This document shows, in pieces, positions 7,797 to 17,385 of a stretch of DNA of 64,000 nt (position 1 is the first letter of the stretch; every line of letters starts with the position of its first letter). Below the pieces are notes generated by a model. It made no database searches. It was not told the DNA's origin and saw nothing but the letters and a program-made list of their open reading frames with translations. The DNA is from Pseudarthrobacter sp. NIBRBAC000502772 (lineage in GTDB: Bacteria; Actinomycetota; Actinomycetes; Actinomycetales; Micrococcaceae). Where the stretch lies: positions 4,402,001 through 4,466,000 of the forward strand of contig NZ_CP041188.1 in assembly GCF_006517235.1 (NCBI RefSeq). The letters are read 5' to 3'. A program made the translations under genes and the position numbers.

Positions 7797-9230
7797 ATGA
7801 CGCAACGCCAGTCGAGGCCCCGGAACCCGGCCAGCTGGCACCCCGCCGCACCGGAGCGTGAAGGTCTCTGGATCTTCACCCGCGTACGCGACTTCGTTGA
7901 CGATATTGCCAATACGTCGCCCGCCCGGCTTGCCCTGAGCGCCTTCGGGGTGGTCTGCCTAGTCTTCACGTTCATCCTCTCACTGCCCGTCTCCTCCGCC
8001 ACCGGCACAGCCACTCCGATACACCAGGCACTGTTCACGGCGGTGTCCGCGGTCTGCGTGACCGGCCTGACGGTTGTTTCGACGGCGGTGCACTGGTCAT
8101 TCTTTGGCCAGCTGGTCATCCTGATCGGCATCTTTGTGGGCGGTTTGGGAACCCTCACGCTCGCGTCGCTGCTGGCCCTCATGGTGAGCAAGAAACTTGG
8201 CGTCCGCGGCAAGCTCATCGCGCAGGAAGCCATGAATAACGCCGGCCGGCTCGGTGAAGTGGGTACGCTGCTGCGGATCGTCATCGTGACCTCCGTAGTG
8301 ATCGAGGGTGTCCTGGCGCTCGCGCTCATCCCCCGGTTCATGACGTTGGGCGAGCCCTTCTGGCAGTCGGTGTGGCATGGCGTCTTCTACGCAATTTCCT
8401 CCTTCAACAACGCCGGCTTCACCCCGCATTCGGACGGTATTGTGCCCTACGAGACCGACCTGTGGATCCTCATCCCGCTGATGCTCGGTGTGTTCCTCGG
8501 CAGCCTGGGCTTCCCCGTGGTGATGGTCCTGCAGCAGAACGGGCTCAACTGGAAGAAGTGGAATCTCCACACCAAGCTGACCATCCAGGTGTCCTTCATC
8601 CTGCTGGCCGCCGGCACGGTCCTGTGGGCACTGATGGAGTGGGACAACGTGCGGACCATCGGCCACATGGACCTCGGCGACAAGATCACGCACTCCCTCT
8701 TCGCCTCCGTCATGACCCGCTCGGGCGGGTTCAACCTGGTGGAGCAAAACCACATGGAATCCACCACCATGCTGCTCACCGACGCCCTCATGTTCGCCGG
8801 CGGCGGTTCGGCGTCGACGGCGGGCGGCATCAAGGTGACCACCATCGCCGTCATGTTCCTCGCCATCGTCGCGGAGGCCCGCGGCGACTCCGACGTGAAG
8901 GTGTACGGCAGGACCATTCCCCAGGGCACCATGCGCGTGGCCATCTCAGTGATCGTCGCCGGCGCCACGCTGGTCTCCGTCTCGGCATTCCTGCTCCTGC
9001 AGATCAGCGGCGCATCCCTGGACCGCGTGCTGTTCGAAACCATTTCAGCCTTTGCCACCGTGGGACTGAGCACAAACCTCAGTGCCGAACTGCCGCCCTC
9101 GGGCGTTTATGTCCTTACCGTCCTGATGTTCGCTGGCCGCGTGGGTACCGTCACCCTTGCCGCCGGCCTGGCCCTGCGCCAGCGCAGCCAGCTGTACCAC
9201 TACCCGGAAGAGAGGCCCATCATTGGCTAA
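7797..9230 (+). CDS. trkH: TrkH/KtrB family potassium channel subunit
   Basis: 477-residue polytopic membrane protein with four M1-P-M2 repeats; pore-loop segments show the selectivity Gly (AVCVTGLTV, SSFNNAGF, MTRSGGFN, FATVGLSTN). Forms the K+ translocating dimer with the cytosolic Trk/Ktr regulator encoded next. ATG 7797 has GAGGAAAAG 6 nt upstream; a longer open frame from 7629 overlaps the divergent acuC and is rejected. Its stop overlaps the TTG start of the next gene by 8 bp, indicating translational coupling. Confidence 0.93.
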   Translation: MTQRQSRPRNPASWHPAAPEREGLWIFTRVRDFVDDIANTSPARLALSAFGVVCLVFTFILSLPVSSATGTATPIHQALFTAVSAVCVTGLTVVSTAVHWSFFGQLVILIGIFVGGLGTLTLASLLALMVSKKLGVRGKLIAQEAMNNAGRLGEVGTLLRIVIVTSVVIEGVLALALIPRFMTLGEPFWQSVWHGVFYAISSFNNAGFTPHSDGIVPYETDLWILIPLMLGVFLGSLGFPVVMVLQQNGLNWKKWNLHTKLTIQVSFILLAAGTVLWALMEWDNVRTIGHMDLGDKITHSLFASVMTRSGGFNLVEQNHMESTTMLLTDALMFAGGGSASTAGGIKVTTIAVMFLAIVAEARGDSDVKVYGRTIPQGTMRVAISVIVAGATLVSVSAFLLLQISGASLDRVLFETISAFATVGLSTNLSAELPPSGVYVLTVLMFAGRVGTVTLAAGLALRQRSQLYHYPEERPIIG

Positions 9231-9909
9231 TTCCTCAGGCGCGCCCAACCGCCCCGCCCACAACGCGCCGGTGCTGGTGATCGGGCTGGGCCGCTTCGGC
9301 TCGTCCACTGCCGAGCAGCTCGTGAAACAGGGCCGCGAGGTGCTGGCGATCGAACGCGACCGGAACCTGGTCCAGAAGTGGGCGCCGCTCCTCACACACG
9401 TGGTGGAGGCCGACGCGACCAACATCGATGCGCTGCGCCAGCTCGGCGCCCAGGAGTTCAGCTCCGCCGTTTGTGGCGTGGGCACCTCGATCGAGTCCTC
9501 CGTGCTGATCACCGTGAACCTGGTGGACCTGGGCATCGAGCACCTCTGGGTCAAGGCCATCACGCCGTCTCACGGCAAGATCCTCACCAGGATCGGCGCG
9601 AACCACGTGATCTATCCCGAGGCCGACGCCGGAGTCCGCGCCGCGCACCTGGTCTCCGGCCGCATGCTGGACTTCATCGAGTTCGACGACGATTTCGCCA
9701 TCGTGAAAATGTACCCGCCGCGCGAGACGGTGGGCTTCACGCTGGATGAGTCCAAGGTGCGTTCCAAGTACGGCGTGACGATTGTGGGTGTGAAGTCGCC
9801 CGGCGAGGACTTCACCTACGCCCGCCCTGAGACCAAGGTGTCCGCCCGCGACATGCTGATCGTGTCCGGGCACGTGGACCTGCTGGAACGGTTCGCCGCC
9901 CGGCCGTAA
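9223..9909 (+). CDS. trkA: TrkA/KtrA family potassium uptake regulator
   Basis: 228-residue cytosolic RCK protein: an N-terminal RCK_N Rossmann domain with nucleotide motif VIGLGRFGSS (about residues 19-28) and acidic ERD at the end of strand 2, then an RCK_C domain. It gates the adjacent TrkH channel on binding ATP/ADP or NAD(H). The start is TTG 9223 with GAGAGG 7 nt upstream, overlapping the trkH stop; an upstream ATG in the same frame would lie inside trkH. Confidence 0.92.
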   Translation: MANSSGAPNRPAHNAPVLVIGLGRFGSSTAEQLVKQGREVLAIERDRNLVQKWAPLLTHVVEADATNIDALRQLGAQEFSSAVCGVGTSIESSVLITVNLVDLGIEHLWVKAITPSHGKILTRIGANHVIYPEADAGVRAAHLVSGRMLDFIEFDDDFAIVKMYPPRETVGFTLDESKVRSKYGVTIVGVKSPGEDFTYARPETKVSARDMLIVSGHVDLLERFAARP

Positions 9910-9925
9910 TTGCGGGTGGGTGGGG

Positions 9926-9954
9926 ACTTGCGAGGTTAGGGAGCGGGTGGGGAC
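9926..9954. repeat. Dispersed intergenic repeat copy 2
   Basis: ACTTGCGAGGTTAGGGAGCG followed by GGTGGGGAC, about 25 of 29 positions like the copy at 5791. It fills the gap between convergent trkA and proC and touches the proC stop. Confidence 0.5.
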
Positions 9955-10787
9955 TAGCCGAGCTGCCTGGTGATCTCTGCGGAGCGGTCCGCTGCGGCGC
10001 GGGCGCCGGCGGCGATGATGGCAGGTATGCCCCGGTCGTCGAAGGTGGCGATGGCCCGTTCGGTGGTGCCGTTGGGGCTGGTCACTCCCTTGCGCAGGGC
10101 CGAGGGATCGGCACCCGGCTCGGCCAGCATGAAGCCCGCGCCTGCGACCGTCTCCCGCGCCAGGAGCAGCGACAACTCGGGATCCAGGCCCAGCTCGACG
10201 CCGGCAGCCGCCATGGCCTCGGCCAGGTAGAACGCGTAGGCGGGACCCGAGCCGCTGATGGCCGACAACGCATCCACCTGATCCTCGCGCACCTCCACCA
10301 CGGTGCCAGTGGCCCGAAGGATGTCCTTGACGGTCTGGAGCTGTTCCGGCGTGCAGTTGGTTCCGGGTGAGACGGACACGACGCCGCGGCCCAGCTTGGC
10401 AGGGGTGTTCGGCATAGCGCGGATCACCGGCTGTCCGGGAGGCAGTGCAGCTTCCAGTTGCGCCAGCGACACGGCTGCGGCCACGCTGACAACAATGGCG
10501 TTCGGCGACAGGGAGCCGCTGATTTCGCGGGCAAGGTCGACGATGCCCACGGGTTTGACGCCAAGGATCACCACCTTGGAGCCCTTGGCCGCGTCTTTGT
10601 TGTTGTCCGGTTCCTCTTCGCCAGCGACGGCCGTGATGCCGTGGTGGCGCAAAGCCAGCTCCTCGGCGCGTTCCGCACGCCTGACTGTGGCTATGACGTC
10701 GGCGGGGTCCGTCCCGGCGGCCAGGAGGCCGGACAGGATGGCTTCGTTCATGGATCCACAGCCCAGGAAGGCGATTCGGTTGCTCAT
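9954..10787 (-). CDS. proC: Pyrroline-5-carboxylate reductase
   Basis: 277 residues. Catalyses NAD(P)H-dependent reduction of pyrroline-5-carboxylate to L-proline. N-terminal dinucleotide motif FLGCGSMNEAI; C-terminal P5CR dimerisation domain with SGSGPAYAFYLAEAM and the conserved VTSPNGTTERAI segment. Standard family length. Start ATG 10787 has GGAGG unusually close (1 nt). Separated from ppx upstream by 282 bp, so it probably has its own promoter. Confidence 0.95.
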   Translation of the reverse strand: MSNRIAFLGCGSMNEAILSGLLAAGTDPADVIATVRRAERAEELALRHHGITAVAGEEEPDNNKDAAKGSKVVILGVKPVGIVDLAREISGSLSPNAIVVSVAAAVSLAQLEAALPPGQPVIRAMPNTPAKLGRGVVSVSPGTNCTPEQLQTVKDILRATGTVVEVREDQVDALSAISGSGPAYAFYLAEAMAAAGVELGLDPELSLLLARETVAGAGFMLAEPGADPSALRKGVTSPNGTTERAIATFDDRGIPAIIAAGARAAADRSAEITRQLG

Positions 10788-11069
10788 GCCTCCATCATTG
10801 CAGTTCGGGTGGGCCGCTGCAGAAATGGAACGAATCGGAAAAACCGGGAACCCGCCGAAATCGATTCACAGCCGACTCCCATGTTCGCTGCAGCTTGCAC
10901 ACAACTTCGCCGCCTAACGTAGTTATTACCTCATTGAGGGTGCGAGTGATGCGGCAAGCATGGGGATGTTTGCCCGAGGCGCCGGTGGTTTGCAGCAGGT
11001 TTTCCCCCATTTTCCTGCTGTGGACGCCGGCGCTTTCGCATTAACGCTGTTTTCAAGCCGCGGCGGGCC
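10788..11069. other. 282-bp gap between ppx and proC
   Basis: Probably contains the proC promoter. An open frame of 71 codons on the minus strand (10795-11010) exists, but it has no recognisable domain or ribosome site, so I do not call it. Nothing else stands out. Confidence 0.4.
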
Positions 11070-12074
11070 TTACGCGGGCGAAGCCTCGATCGTCTGGCGT
11101 GCCGCGGCGGGCTCCATGATATGCGGGGCCGGATCCAGCGGACCGGCGAAGACCAGTTGGTCGAGCCGGCGCAGGATCAGCCCTTCACGCAGCGCCCACG
11201 GGCAGATCCTGATCTTCTTGAACTTGAACATTTCCAAGGCAGCCTCGGCCACCAGAGCCCCGGCGAGCAGCTGGTGCGCGCGGGCCTCGGACACGCCGGG
11301 CAGAAAGAGCCGGTCCTCGGACTTCATGGCTGAAATGCGCTGCGCCCACACGCCCAGATCAGTGGCGTTAAGTGTGCGCTTCACGTAGGGCCCTGCGGCG
11401 CTCGGGGCTGCTCCGGCGACCCTGGCGAGCGACCGGAAGGTCTTGGAGGTTCCAGCCACAACGTTGGCGCGGCCCAGGCCGTCGAACTGCCTGACCGCCG
11501 GGGCCAGGGTGGCCCGGATGTAGCGGCGCAGCTCTTTGACGCTCTTGGCGGAAGGCGGGTCCTCAGCCAGCCAGTCGCGGGTCAGGCGGCTGGCGCCCAG
11601 CGGCACCGAAGTGGCCACTTCGGGCAGTTCGTCCTGCCCGAAGGCCATTTCGAAGGAGCCGCCGCCGATGTCCAGGTTCAGGATCGGTCCCGCACCCCAG
11701 CCGTACCAGCGGCGGACGGCGAAGAATGTCATGGAGGCTTCTTCGCTGCCGGTCAGTTCCTGCAGGGTGACAGTGGTTTCGTGCTTGACCCGGGCCAGCA
11801 CGGCAGGGCCGTTAGTGGCTTCACGGATGGCAGACGTACAGAAAGCCAGAAGGTCGTCCGCTTTGTGCCTGGCGGCAAACTCCCAGGCTTCAAGGACGAA
11901 TTCGGTCAGCTCGTGCTGCCCTTCGTCGGTGATGTTGCCGTCGGTATCCAGGTATTGGACCAGGGATATGGGCCGTTTGTGCGACGCGAAAGGCACCGGA
12001 CGCGCGCCAGGGTGGGCATCCACCAGGAGAAGGTGGACAGTGTTTGACCCGATATCAAGGACGCCTAGCCGCAT
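11070..12074 (-). CDS. ppx: Ppx/GppA family exopolyphosphatase / pppGpp phosphohydrolase
   Basis: 334 residues, the short single-module actinobacterial form. ASKHA-fold phosphate loops are visible: LDIGSNTVHLL at the N-terminus and NLDIGGGSFEMAFG at about 150. The family hydrolyses inorganic polyphosphate or pppGpp; which one applies here cannot be told. Start ATG 12074 follows GGCAGG closely. Confidence 0.9.
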   Translation of the reverse strand: MRLGVLDIGSNTVHLLLVDAHPGARPVPFASHKRPISLVQYLDTDGNITDEGQHELTEFVLEAWEFAARHKADDLLAFCTSAIREATNGPAVLARVKHETTVTLQELTGSEEASMTFFAVRRWYGWGAGPILNLDIGGGSFEMAFGQDELPEVATSVPLGASRLTRDWLAEDPPSAKSVKELRRYIRATLAPAVRQFDGLGRANVVAGTSKTFRSLARVAGAAPSAAGPYVKRTLNATDLGVWAQRISAMKSEDRLFLPGVSEARAHQLLAGALVAEAALEMFKFKKIRICPWALREGLILRRLDQLVFAGPLDPAPHIMEPAAARQTIEASPA

Positions 12075-12126
12075 CCTGCCATTATTCCCCCGCCCGGGCC
12101 CTCACTCACAACCTGCACTTAAGATG

Positions 12127-12579
12127 TCAGTTTGCGGAGGTGTCCTCGGGTGCGCCGTCGGGAAGCTCATCTGCCCGCTTGAAGTCGCGCTTGATGTTGG
12201 CGACGCCCTCGGGGTTGATCTCAAACCCGTACGCAGCGCCGGGGTTGATCACCATGCCCAATTCCTCGCCAATGTTGGCGATGATGGCTGCACCCTGGGT
12301 CCCCAGGACGTTCGGGGCCGCCTCAAGATACTGCTCGTCAACGCGGCTTGGGTGCGAGAACACCGCAAGGACGGGCTCGCCGTCGGCGTTCGCCAATACC
12401 AGCGGCTCCACCTGGGAATCCTCCCCCTCGATCCCGTCGGTGCTGATGACGTAGACCTCGCTGTTGAGGAAGGACAGGATGACGTCCACCGGGCTGCCCT
12501 CAGGCTGGCCGCCCAGGGCAAGCTTCTCTTCGAGTTCGTTGAGCGGCGTGAGATCGGCTGTGCCGGGCTGTTCAGTCAT
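12127..12579 (-). CDS. SseB family protein
   Basis: 150 residues matching the SseB N-terminal domain: a Leu-rich start (LTPLNELEEKLALG), central strand pattern VYVISTDGIEGEDSQ and LVLANADGEPVLAVFSH, ending with GMVINPGAAYGFEINPEG. Function of the family outside its type III secretion namesake is unknown. The open frame extends to 12705, but that part lies in the topA-downstream hairpin and is rejected. Start ATG 12579 has only a weak ribosome site. Confidence 0.78.
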   Translation of the reverse strand: MTEQPGTADLTPLNELEEKLALGGQPEGSPVDVILSFLNSEVYVISTDGIEGEDSQVEPLVLANADGEPVLAVFSHPSRVDEQYLEAAPNVLGTQGAAIIANIGEELGMVINPGAAYGFEINPEGVANIKRDFKRADELPDGAPEDTSAN

Positions 12580-12631
12580 GTATCTACTCGACCACGTTGT
12601 GCCCGCCACCGCAATTCCGAGGATGACACAC

Positions 12632-12713
12632 GGGCCGGGATGGGAGGAATCCGGCAGCGTGCGTCTAAGCGAGGAACGAGCGAGCACGCCGAGGATTTCT
12701 GCCATCCCGGCCC
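12632..12713. terminator. Long imperfect hairpin just after topA
   Basis: Outer arms GGGCCGGGATGG (12632-12643) and CCATCCCGGCCC (12702-12713) are perfect. Inner arms GGAATCC/GGATTTC and GCGTGC/GCACGC continue the stem, giving an 82-nt structure starting 5 bp after the topA stop. No T-run follows on either strand, so it may be an intergenic repeat or mRNA-stabilising hairpin rather than a canonical terminator. Confidence 0.6.
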
Positions 12714-12717
12714 TGAG

Positions 12718-15447
12718 TTACTTCTTGGCTGGAGCCTTCTTCTTGGCCGGGGGCTTGCGGGCCGTTGTGGCGCGCTTGACCGGACCCTTGGCCCGCTTCT
12801 CGGCGAGCAGTTCAATGGCCTGTTCGCGGGTCAGTTCCTCCAGCGACGTGGACCGCGGGACGGTGATGTTGGTGATGCCGTCGGTGATGTACGGGCCGAA
12901 GCGGCCTTCCTTCACCACGATGTTCTTCTCGGAAACGGGGTCCGGTCCGAACTCGGCCAGCGGGGCCACCGCGGCACGGGCACCGCGCTGCTTGGGCTGG
13001 GAGTAGATCTCCAGTGCCTGCTCCAGCGTGATGGTGAAGATTTCCTCTTCGGTTCCGATGGAGCGGGAGTCCGTGCCCTTCTTCAGGTACGGACCGAAGC
13101 GGCCGTTCTGCACCGTGATGAGGTTGCCTTCGGCGTCCTCACCCAGGGCGCGGGGCAGGCTCATCAGCTGCAGCGCTTCGTCCAGGGTCACGGAATCCAC
13201 AGTCATGGACGCGAACAGCGAACCGGTGCGCGGCTTGGCCTTGACGGGCTTTTTCGGCGGCTTCGGCTTGCCGTTCTTGTAGTACTCCACGGGCTGGTTG
13301 GCCAGCTGTTCCTCGGTCATCTCCGGGATGACTTCCGTGACGTAGGCGCCGTAGCGGCCGTTCTTGGCGACAACGCTGTGCCCGGTGTGGGGGTCGTCGC
13401 CCAGTACGCGTTCTTCCGGCGCAGCCGTTTCCATCAGTTCGATGGCCTTCGCCGCCGTCAGTTCGTCCGGCGCCAGGTCCTCGGGGACGTTGGCGCGGGA
13501 GTTCTCCACGATTTCACCGGTCTTGGCGTCCACCGTGGCAGCGGAGCTTTCCAGGTACGGGCCGAACTTGCCCACCCGCAGCGTGATCTCATCCGTGATG
13601 GGAATGGAGTTGATTTCCCGGGCGTCGATCTCGCCCAGGTTGTTCACGATGCTGAGCAAGCCCGGATCGGAGTCTTCACCGTAGTAGAAGTGCTTGAGCC
13701 AAGCAGACCCAACGGCCTGGCCGTTGGCGATCTTATCTAGGTCGCCTTCCATGTCCGCCGTGAACTCGTAGTCCACATAGTCCGTGAAGTGCTGCTCAAG
13801 CAGGCGGATCACGGAGAACGCGATCCAGCTGGGCACCAGCGCGGAACCCTGCTTCCGGACGTAGCCGCGGTCCTGGATGGTGGAAATGGTGGAGGCATAG
13901 GTTGACGGGCGGCCGATGCCCTTCTTTTCCAGCTCGGCCGTCAGCGAAGCTTCGGTGAAGCGCGGAGGCGGCGAGGTCTCGTGGCCCACGGCAACAATGT
14001 CCGACGCCGTGAGGGCATCGTCCTTGGCCACGTTCGGCAGCCGCCGGGCTTCGTCGGAGTCGTCGTCCCCGCGGCTTTCGTCCTTGCCTTCTTCATAGGC
14101 GGCCAGGAAGCCCGGGAACGTGATGACGGTACCGGAGGCGGAGAACTCGGCGTCCCGGCCATCGGTGGCCACGGCACCCAGGCGGATGGTCGCCGTCGAG
14201 CCCTTGGCGTCACCCATCTGGGATGCGACGGTGCGCTTCCAGATCAGTTCGTACAGGCGGAACTCGTCGCCGGAGAGCTGCTTGGCCACCTGCGCCGGCG
14301 TGCGGAAGGAGTCGCCGGCGGGGCGGATGGCCTCGTGGGCTTCCTGCGCGTTCGCAGCCTTGCTGGTGTAGACGCGGGGCGACGCCGGGATGTACTCCGG
14401 GCCGTACAGCTCGGAGGCCTGGCGGCGGGCGGCCGTGACGGCTTCGTCGCTCAGCGCCGAGGAGTCGGTACGCATATAGGTGATGTAGCCGTTTTCGTAC
14501 AGCCGCTGGGCCACCTGCATGGTGCTCTTTGAGGAGAAGCGGAGCTTGCGGCCGGCCTCCTGCTGCAGCGTGGACGTGGTGAACGGCGCGGCCGGACGGC
14601 GTGTGTACGGCTTGGTGTCCACGGACCGGACGCGGAAGTCCGCATCCTGGAGACCTGCGGCCAGTGACGTGGCGAGTTCCTCGTTGAGGTGCGCCGCATT
14701 GCGCGAGGTGAGGACGCCGTCGTCGTTGAAGTCCCGGCCCGAAGCGACCTTGGCCCCGTCAACCGCAGCGAGTTTCGCCTTGAACGAACCGGCACCGGCG
14801 CCGAACTGGCCCGTGAGGTCCCAGTACGAGGCGGCCTTGAAGGCCATGCGTTCGCGTTCACGGTCCACCACCATGCGCGTGACCACAGACTGCACGCGGC
14901 CGGCGGACAGTCCGCGGGCAACCTTGCGCCAGAGCACGGGGGAAATCTCGTAGCCGTAGAGGCGGTCAAGGACGCGGCGGGTTTCCTGCGCGTCCACCAG
15001 GGCCGTATCAACATCGCGCAGGTTGTCCATGGCGCGGTGGATGGCTTCCTTGGTGATTTCGCCGAACGTCATCCGGTACACCGGGACCTTGGGCTTGAGC
15101 ACTTCCAGCAGGTGCCACGCGATGGCCTCGCCCTCGCGGTCCCCATCGGTTGCGAGATAGAGGGCGTCGGCATCCTTGAGCGCGGCCTTCAGCTCGGTGA
15201 CCTTTTTCCGCTTGTCCGCGGACACCACGTAATACGGTTTGAAGTCGTTTTCGATGTCGACGGCGAACTTGCCCACCGAGGTTTTCTTCAGTTCTGCAGG
15301 AAGCTCAGACGGCTGCGGCAGGTCGCGGATGTGACCAATGGAGGCCTCTACGATGAAGCCCTCGCCGAGGTACTTGGCGATGGTCTTGCTCTTGGCCGGA
15401 GACTCCACAATCACGAGTTTCTTGCCTGTTTTGGCCTTGCTTGGCAC
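12718..15447 (-). CDS. topA: DNA topoisomerase I
   Basis: 909-residue type IA topoisomerase relaxing negative supercoils. Toprim motif ATDGDREGEAIAWHLL near residue 110; active-site tyrosine in YITYMRTDSS near 325; then four actinobacterial-type C-terminal repeats (RFGPYLKKG, RFGPYITDG, KFGPYLESS and RYGAYVTE). It lacks Cys4 zinc fingers and ends in a Lys/Ala/Pro-rich basic tail, both usual in actinobacteria. The start is GTG 15447 with TAGGAG about 5 nt upstream; the frame extends 14 codons further without support. Confidence 0.96.
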   Translation of the reverse strand: MPSKAKTGKKLVIVESPAKSKTIAKYLGEGFIVEASIGHIRDLPQPSELPAELKKTSVGKFAVDIENDFKPYYVVSADKRKKVTELKAALKDADALYLATDGDREGEAIAWHLLEVLKPKVPVYRMTFGEITKEAIHRAMDNLRDVDTALVDAQETRRVLDRLYGYEISPVLWRKVARGLSAGRVQSVVTRMVVDRERERMAFKAASYWDLTGQFGAGAGSFKAKLAAVDGAKVASGRDFNDDGVLTSRNAAHLNEELATSLAAGLQDADFRVRSVDTKPYTRRPAAPFTTSTLQQEAGRKLRFSSKSTMQVAQRLYENGYITYMRTDSSALSDEAVTAARRQASELYGPEYIPASPRVYTSKAANAQEAHEAIRPAGDSFRTPAQVAKQLSGDEFRLYELIWKRTVASQMGDAKGSTATIRLGAVATDGRDAEFSASGTVITFPGFLAAYEEGKDESRGDDDSDEARRLPNVAKDDALTASDIVAVGHETSPPPRFTEASLTAELEKKGIGRPSTYASTISTIQDRGYVRKQGSALVPSWIAFSVIRLLEQHFTDYVDYEFTADMEGDLDKIANGQAVGSAWLKHFYYGEDSDPGLLSIVNNLGEIDAREINSIPITDEITLRVGKFGPYLESSAATVDAKTGEIVENSRANVPEDLAPDELTAAKAIELMETAAPEERVLGDDPHTGHSVVAKNGRYGAYVTEVIPEMTEEQLANQPVEYYKNGKPKPPKKPVKAKPRTGSLFASMTVDSVTLDEALQLMSLPRALGEDAEGNLITVQNGRFGPYLKKGTDSRSIGTEEEIFTITLEQALEIYSQPKQRGARAAVAPLAEFGPDPVSEKNIVVKEGRFGPYITDGITNITVPRSTSLEELTREQAIELLAEKRAKGPVKRATTARKPPAKKKAPAKK

Positions 15448-15603
15448 GGTGCTCCTACAGAAAAAGGTTGCTCGGGCAGATGAGCCCATATTGGCCTAGT
15501 TCACCATATTTTGGACAATAGTGCGCATTCATGTGGAAAACCCGTTGACTCATCAGGCACATCCGGGACGCCGACTTGGGGTGTTCCGGGGCCCGGAAAA
15601 CCG

Positions 15604-17346
15604 CTATTCAGCAGGCTCGGAAGGAACCAGGAAACCGTCGCTGACCAGGTTCGCGACGTCGTCGAGCAGCCTGGTCCGGAACGCGTCGCCGTCGAACCCG
15701 TCCTCCCCGGCTAGGCTCCCGCCGAGCAGCGCAGCAAGGGCTCCGATGATCTGGCCGACGGAGAGGTCACCGTCGCAGGCGGAGACAAATCCGGCGAGTT
15801 CGGTGCTGAGCAGGTTGGTCCGGCGCAGGCCCGCACCCTGGCGCAGCAGGATCACGCCGGGGTGTTCGGCGCCGGGGCGCTGATGGCGTTCCTCGGTGAC
15901 GTCGTCCGCCACGAGCAGGTGCGCGTCCGCCAGGCTGTTGGCGGCCAGCCAGTCGGAACGCTCGACGGCGGCGCCCAGGTGAGGCCCGATGGGCTGCTCA
16001 ATGGGGTACGTGATTTCCTCGAAACGGCTGATGGAGGCGGCGCCGGATTCCGACAGCGGCCGGCGCAGCCAGATCATCCCGAAGCCGATCCCCGCCACGT
16101 TCCGGGAAGCGAAGTCCGCCAGGTAGGCGGCGTAGGCATCCCGGTAATGCTTCCGGTCGCGGGATTCGGACGCGTCCTGCAGCCACGTTTCGGCGTACTG
16201 CTCCGGGCCCACCTGCTCGCGCTGGATGAACCAGGCATCCGCTTCCGGACCGATCCAGCTCTTGGGCCGTACGTACCACTCGGTCCCCGCGGGAATTTCC
16301 CAGTTGCCCAGCAGCTGCGCGGTGCCGCCCGGGGCCAGGGCACCGGGCAGCGCCGCCACGAGCGAGGACACAATGTCATCGCCGGGCAGGCCGCCGTCAC
16401 GGTAGGTGAACTGCCCGGACGCGGCTTCGCCCAGGGTCCGCGGGGTGATGACGAACGGCGGGTTGGACACCACCAGTTCGAATTCCTCCCCCGCCACCGG
16501 CCCCAGGAGCGACCCCAGCCGAAGGCTGACCCGGTCCTCCAGCCTGTCCGGGTCCAGGTGCAGGGCCTCGGCATTAAGGAGGAGGTTGAACCGTGTGAAA
16601 GCCAGCGCCCGCTCCGAGATGTCCGTTGCCGTCACGTGCTCGGCATGGTGCAGGAGGTGGAAGGACTGGATGCCGCAGCCCGTGCCCAGGTCCAGGGCCT
16701 TGGCGACGTGGCGGCGGACGGTGGTCTGCACCAGCGTGGTGGACGCCTGCCCGATCCCCAGCACGTGGTCGTGCCGCAGCATGCCGGCCTGCTGGTGCGC
16801 GGCGAGGTCGCTGGCCACCCAGAGCTCGGCGCCGCCGCTGCCGTCCTCATTGGCGCCCCAGCCGTACGGCCGCAGGTCCGCCTTGGCCTGCAAGTCCTGC
16901 GCCGGCTGATCGGCGGCGGTCAGCTCGGGGCCGGGCCGATCTGGGCCGGGCCGATCTGGGCCGGGCACGGGCTCGAGCAGCCCCAGCTCGATCAGGCCGT
17001 CGGCCCGGATTCCCGGCAGGGCGGCGTCGAGCGTTTCCCGTGTTTGCGGTTCCGCCAGGAGCCAGAGACGGACGACGGCGGCGAGCGCCGCCGTCGTCTT
17101 CTCACCGTGCGCAGGCGCACCCTCTGCCGCATCAATCTGAAGGGCGCTTTCGGTGGCCAGCAGCGCCGGGATGATCTGGTCCCGGTTCAGCGCGCGGTAG
17201 GCTGACTCGCCCAGCAGCCCCGCCACGCCGTCGAGCGTGTAATCCACCCGGCGCAGGTCCGCGGCGAGCGCCGTCAGCAGCCCGGGGAGGTCGCTGCGCG
17301 GGGCATCGGGGGTGTTGCCGGCCAGGAAAAGCGTGGAATCAGTCAC
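15604..17346 (-). CDS. Class I SAM-dependent methyltransferase (PrmC/HemK-like core)
   Basis: 580 residues. A helical N-terminal region is followed by a methyltransferase core with SAM motif ALDLGTGCGIQSFHLL (about residue 240) and the VSNPPFVI tetrapeptide (about 310) typical of enzymes that methylate planar nitrogens in Gln, Asn or Ade. A C-terminal domain follows. The substrate is unknown. Residues about 125-145 form a Pro/Gly/Asp-rich linker from an exact 15-bp tandem repeat. GTG start at 17346. Confidence 0.82.
   Translation of the reverse strand: MTDSTLFLAGNTPDAPRSDLPGLLTALAADLRRVDYTLDGVAGLLGESAYRALNRDQIIPALLATESALQIDAAEGAPAHGEKTTAALAAVVRLWLLAEPQTRETLDAALPGIRADGLIELGLLEPVPGPDRPGPDRPGPELTAADQPAQDLQAKADLRPYGWGANEDGSGGAELWVASDLAAHQQAGMLRHDHVLGIGQASTTLVQTTVRRHVAKALDLGTGCGIQSFHLLHHAEHVTATDISERALAFTRFNLLLNAEALHLDPDRLEDRVSLRLGSLLGPVAGEEFELVVSNPPFVITPRTLGEAASGQFTYRDGGLPGDDIVSSLVAALPGALAPGGTAQLLGNWEIPAGTEWYVRPKSWIGPEADAWFIQREQVGPEQYAETWLQDASESRDRKHYRDAYAAYLADFASRNVAGIGFGMIWLRRPLSESGAASISRFEEITYPIEQPIGPHLGAAVERSDWLAANSLADAHLLVADDVTEERHQRPGAEHPGVILLRQGAGLRRTNLLSTELAGFVSACDGDLSVGQIIGALAALLGGSLAGEDGFDGDAFRTRLLDDVANLVSDGFLVPSEPAE
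16928..16971. repeat. 15-bp in-frame tandem repeat inside methyltransferase gene
   Basis: GGGCCGGGCCGATCT occurs exactly at 16928-16942 and 16943-16957, with a partial third copy. It encodes repeated RPGPD in a linker, so expansion by whole units would keep the frame. Confidence 0.75.
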
Positions 17347-17385
17347 CGCCCAAGTCTATTGGCGGGCACGCTTCCTCCTGACGGG

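Noticed and set aside
10795..11010. 71-codon minus-strand frame between ppx and proC
   Set aside because: No domain, odd composition and no ribosome site; possible but not supported.
11536..13740. 734-codon open frame on the plus strand
   Set aside because: It runs across the antisense of ppx, the SseB-like gene and topA, all clearly recognisable.
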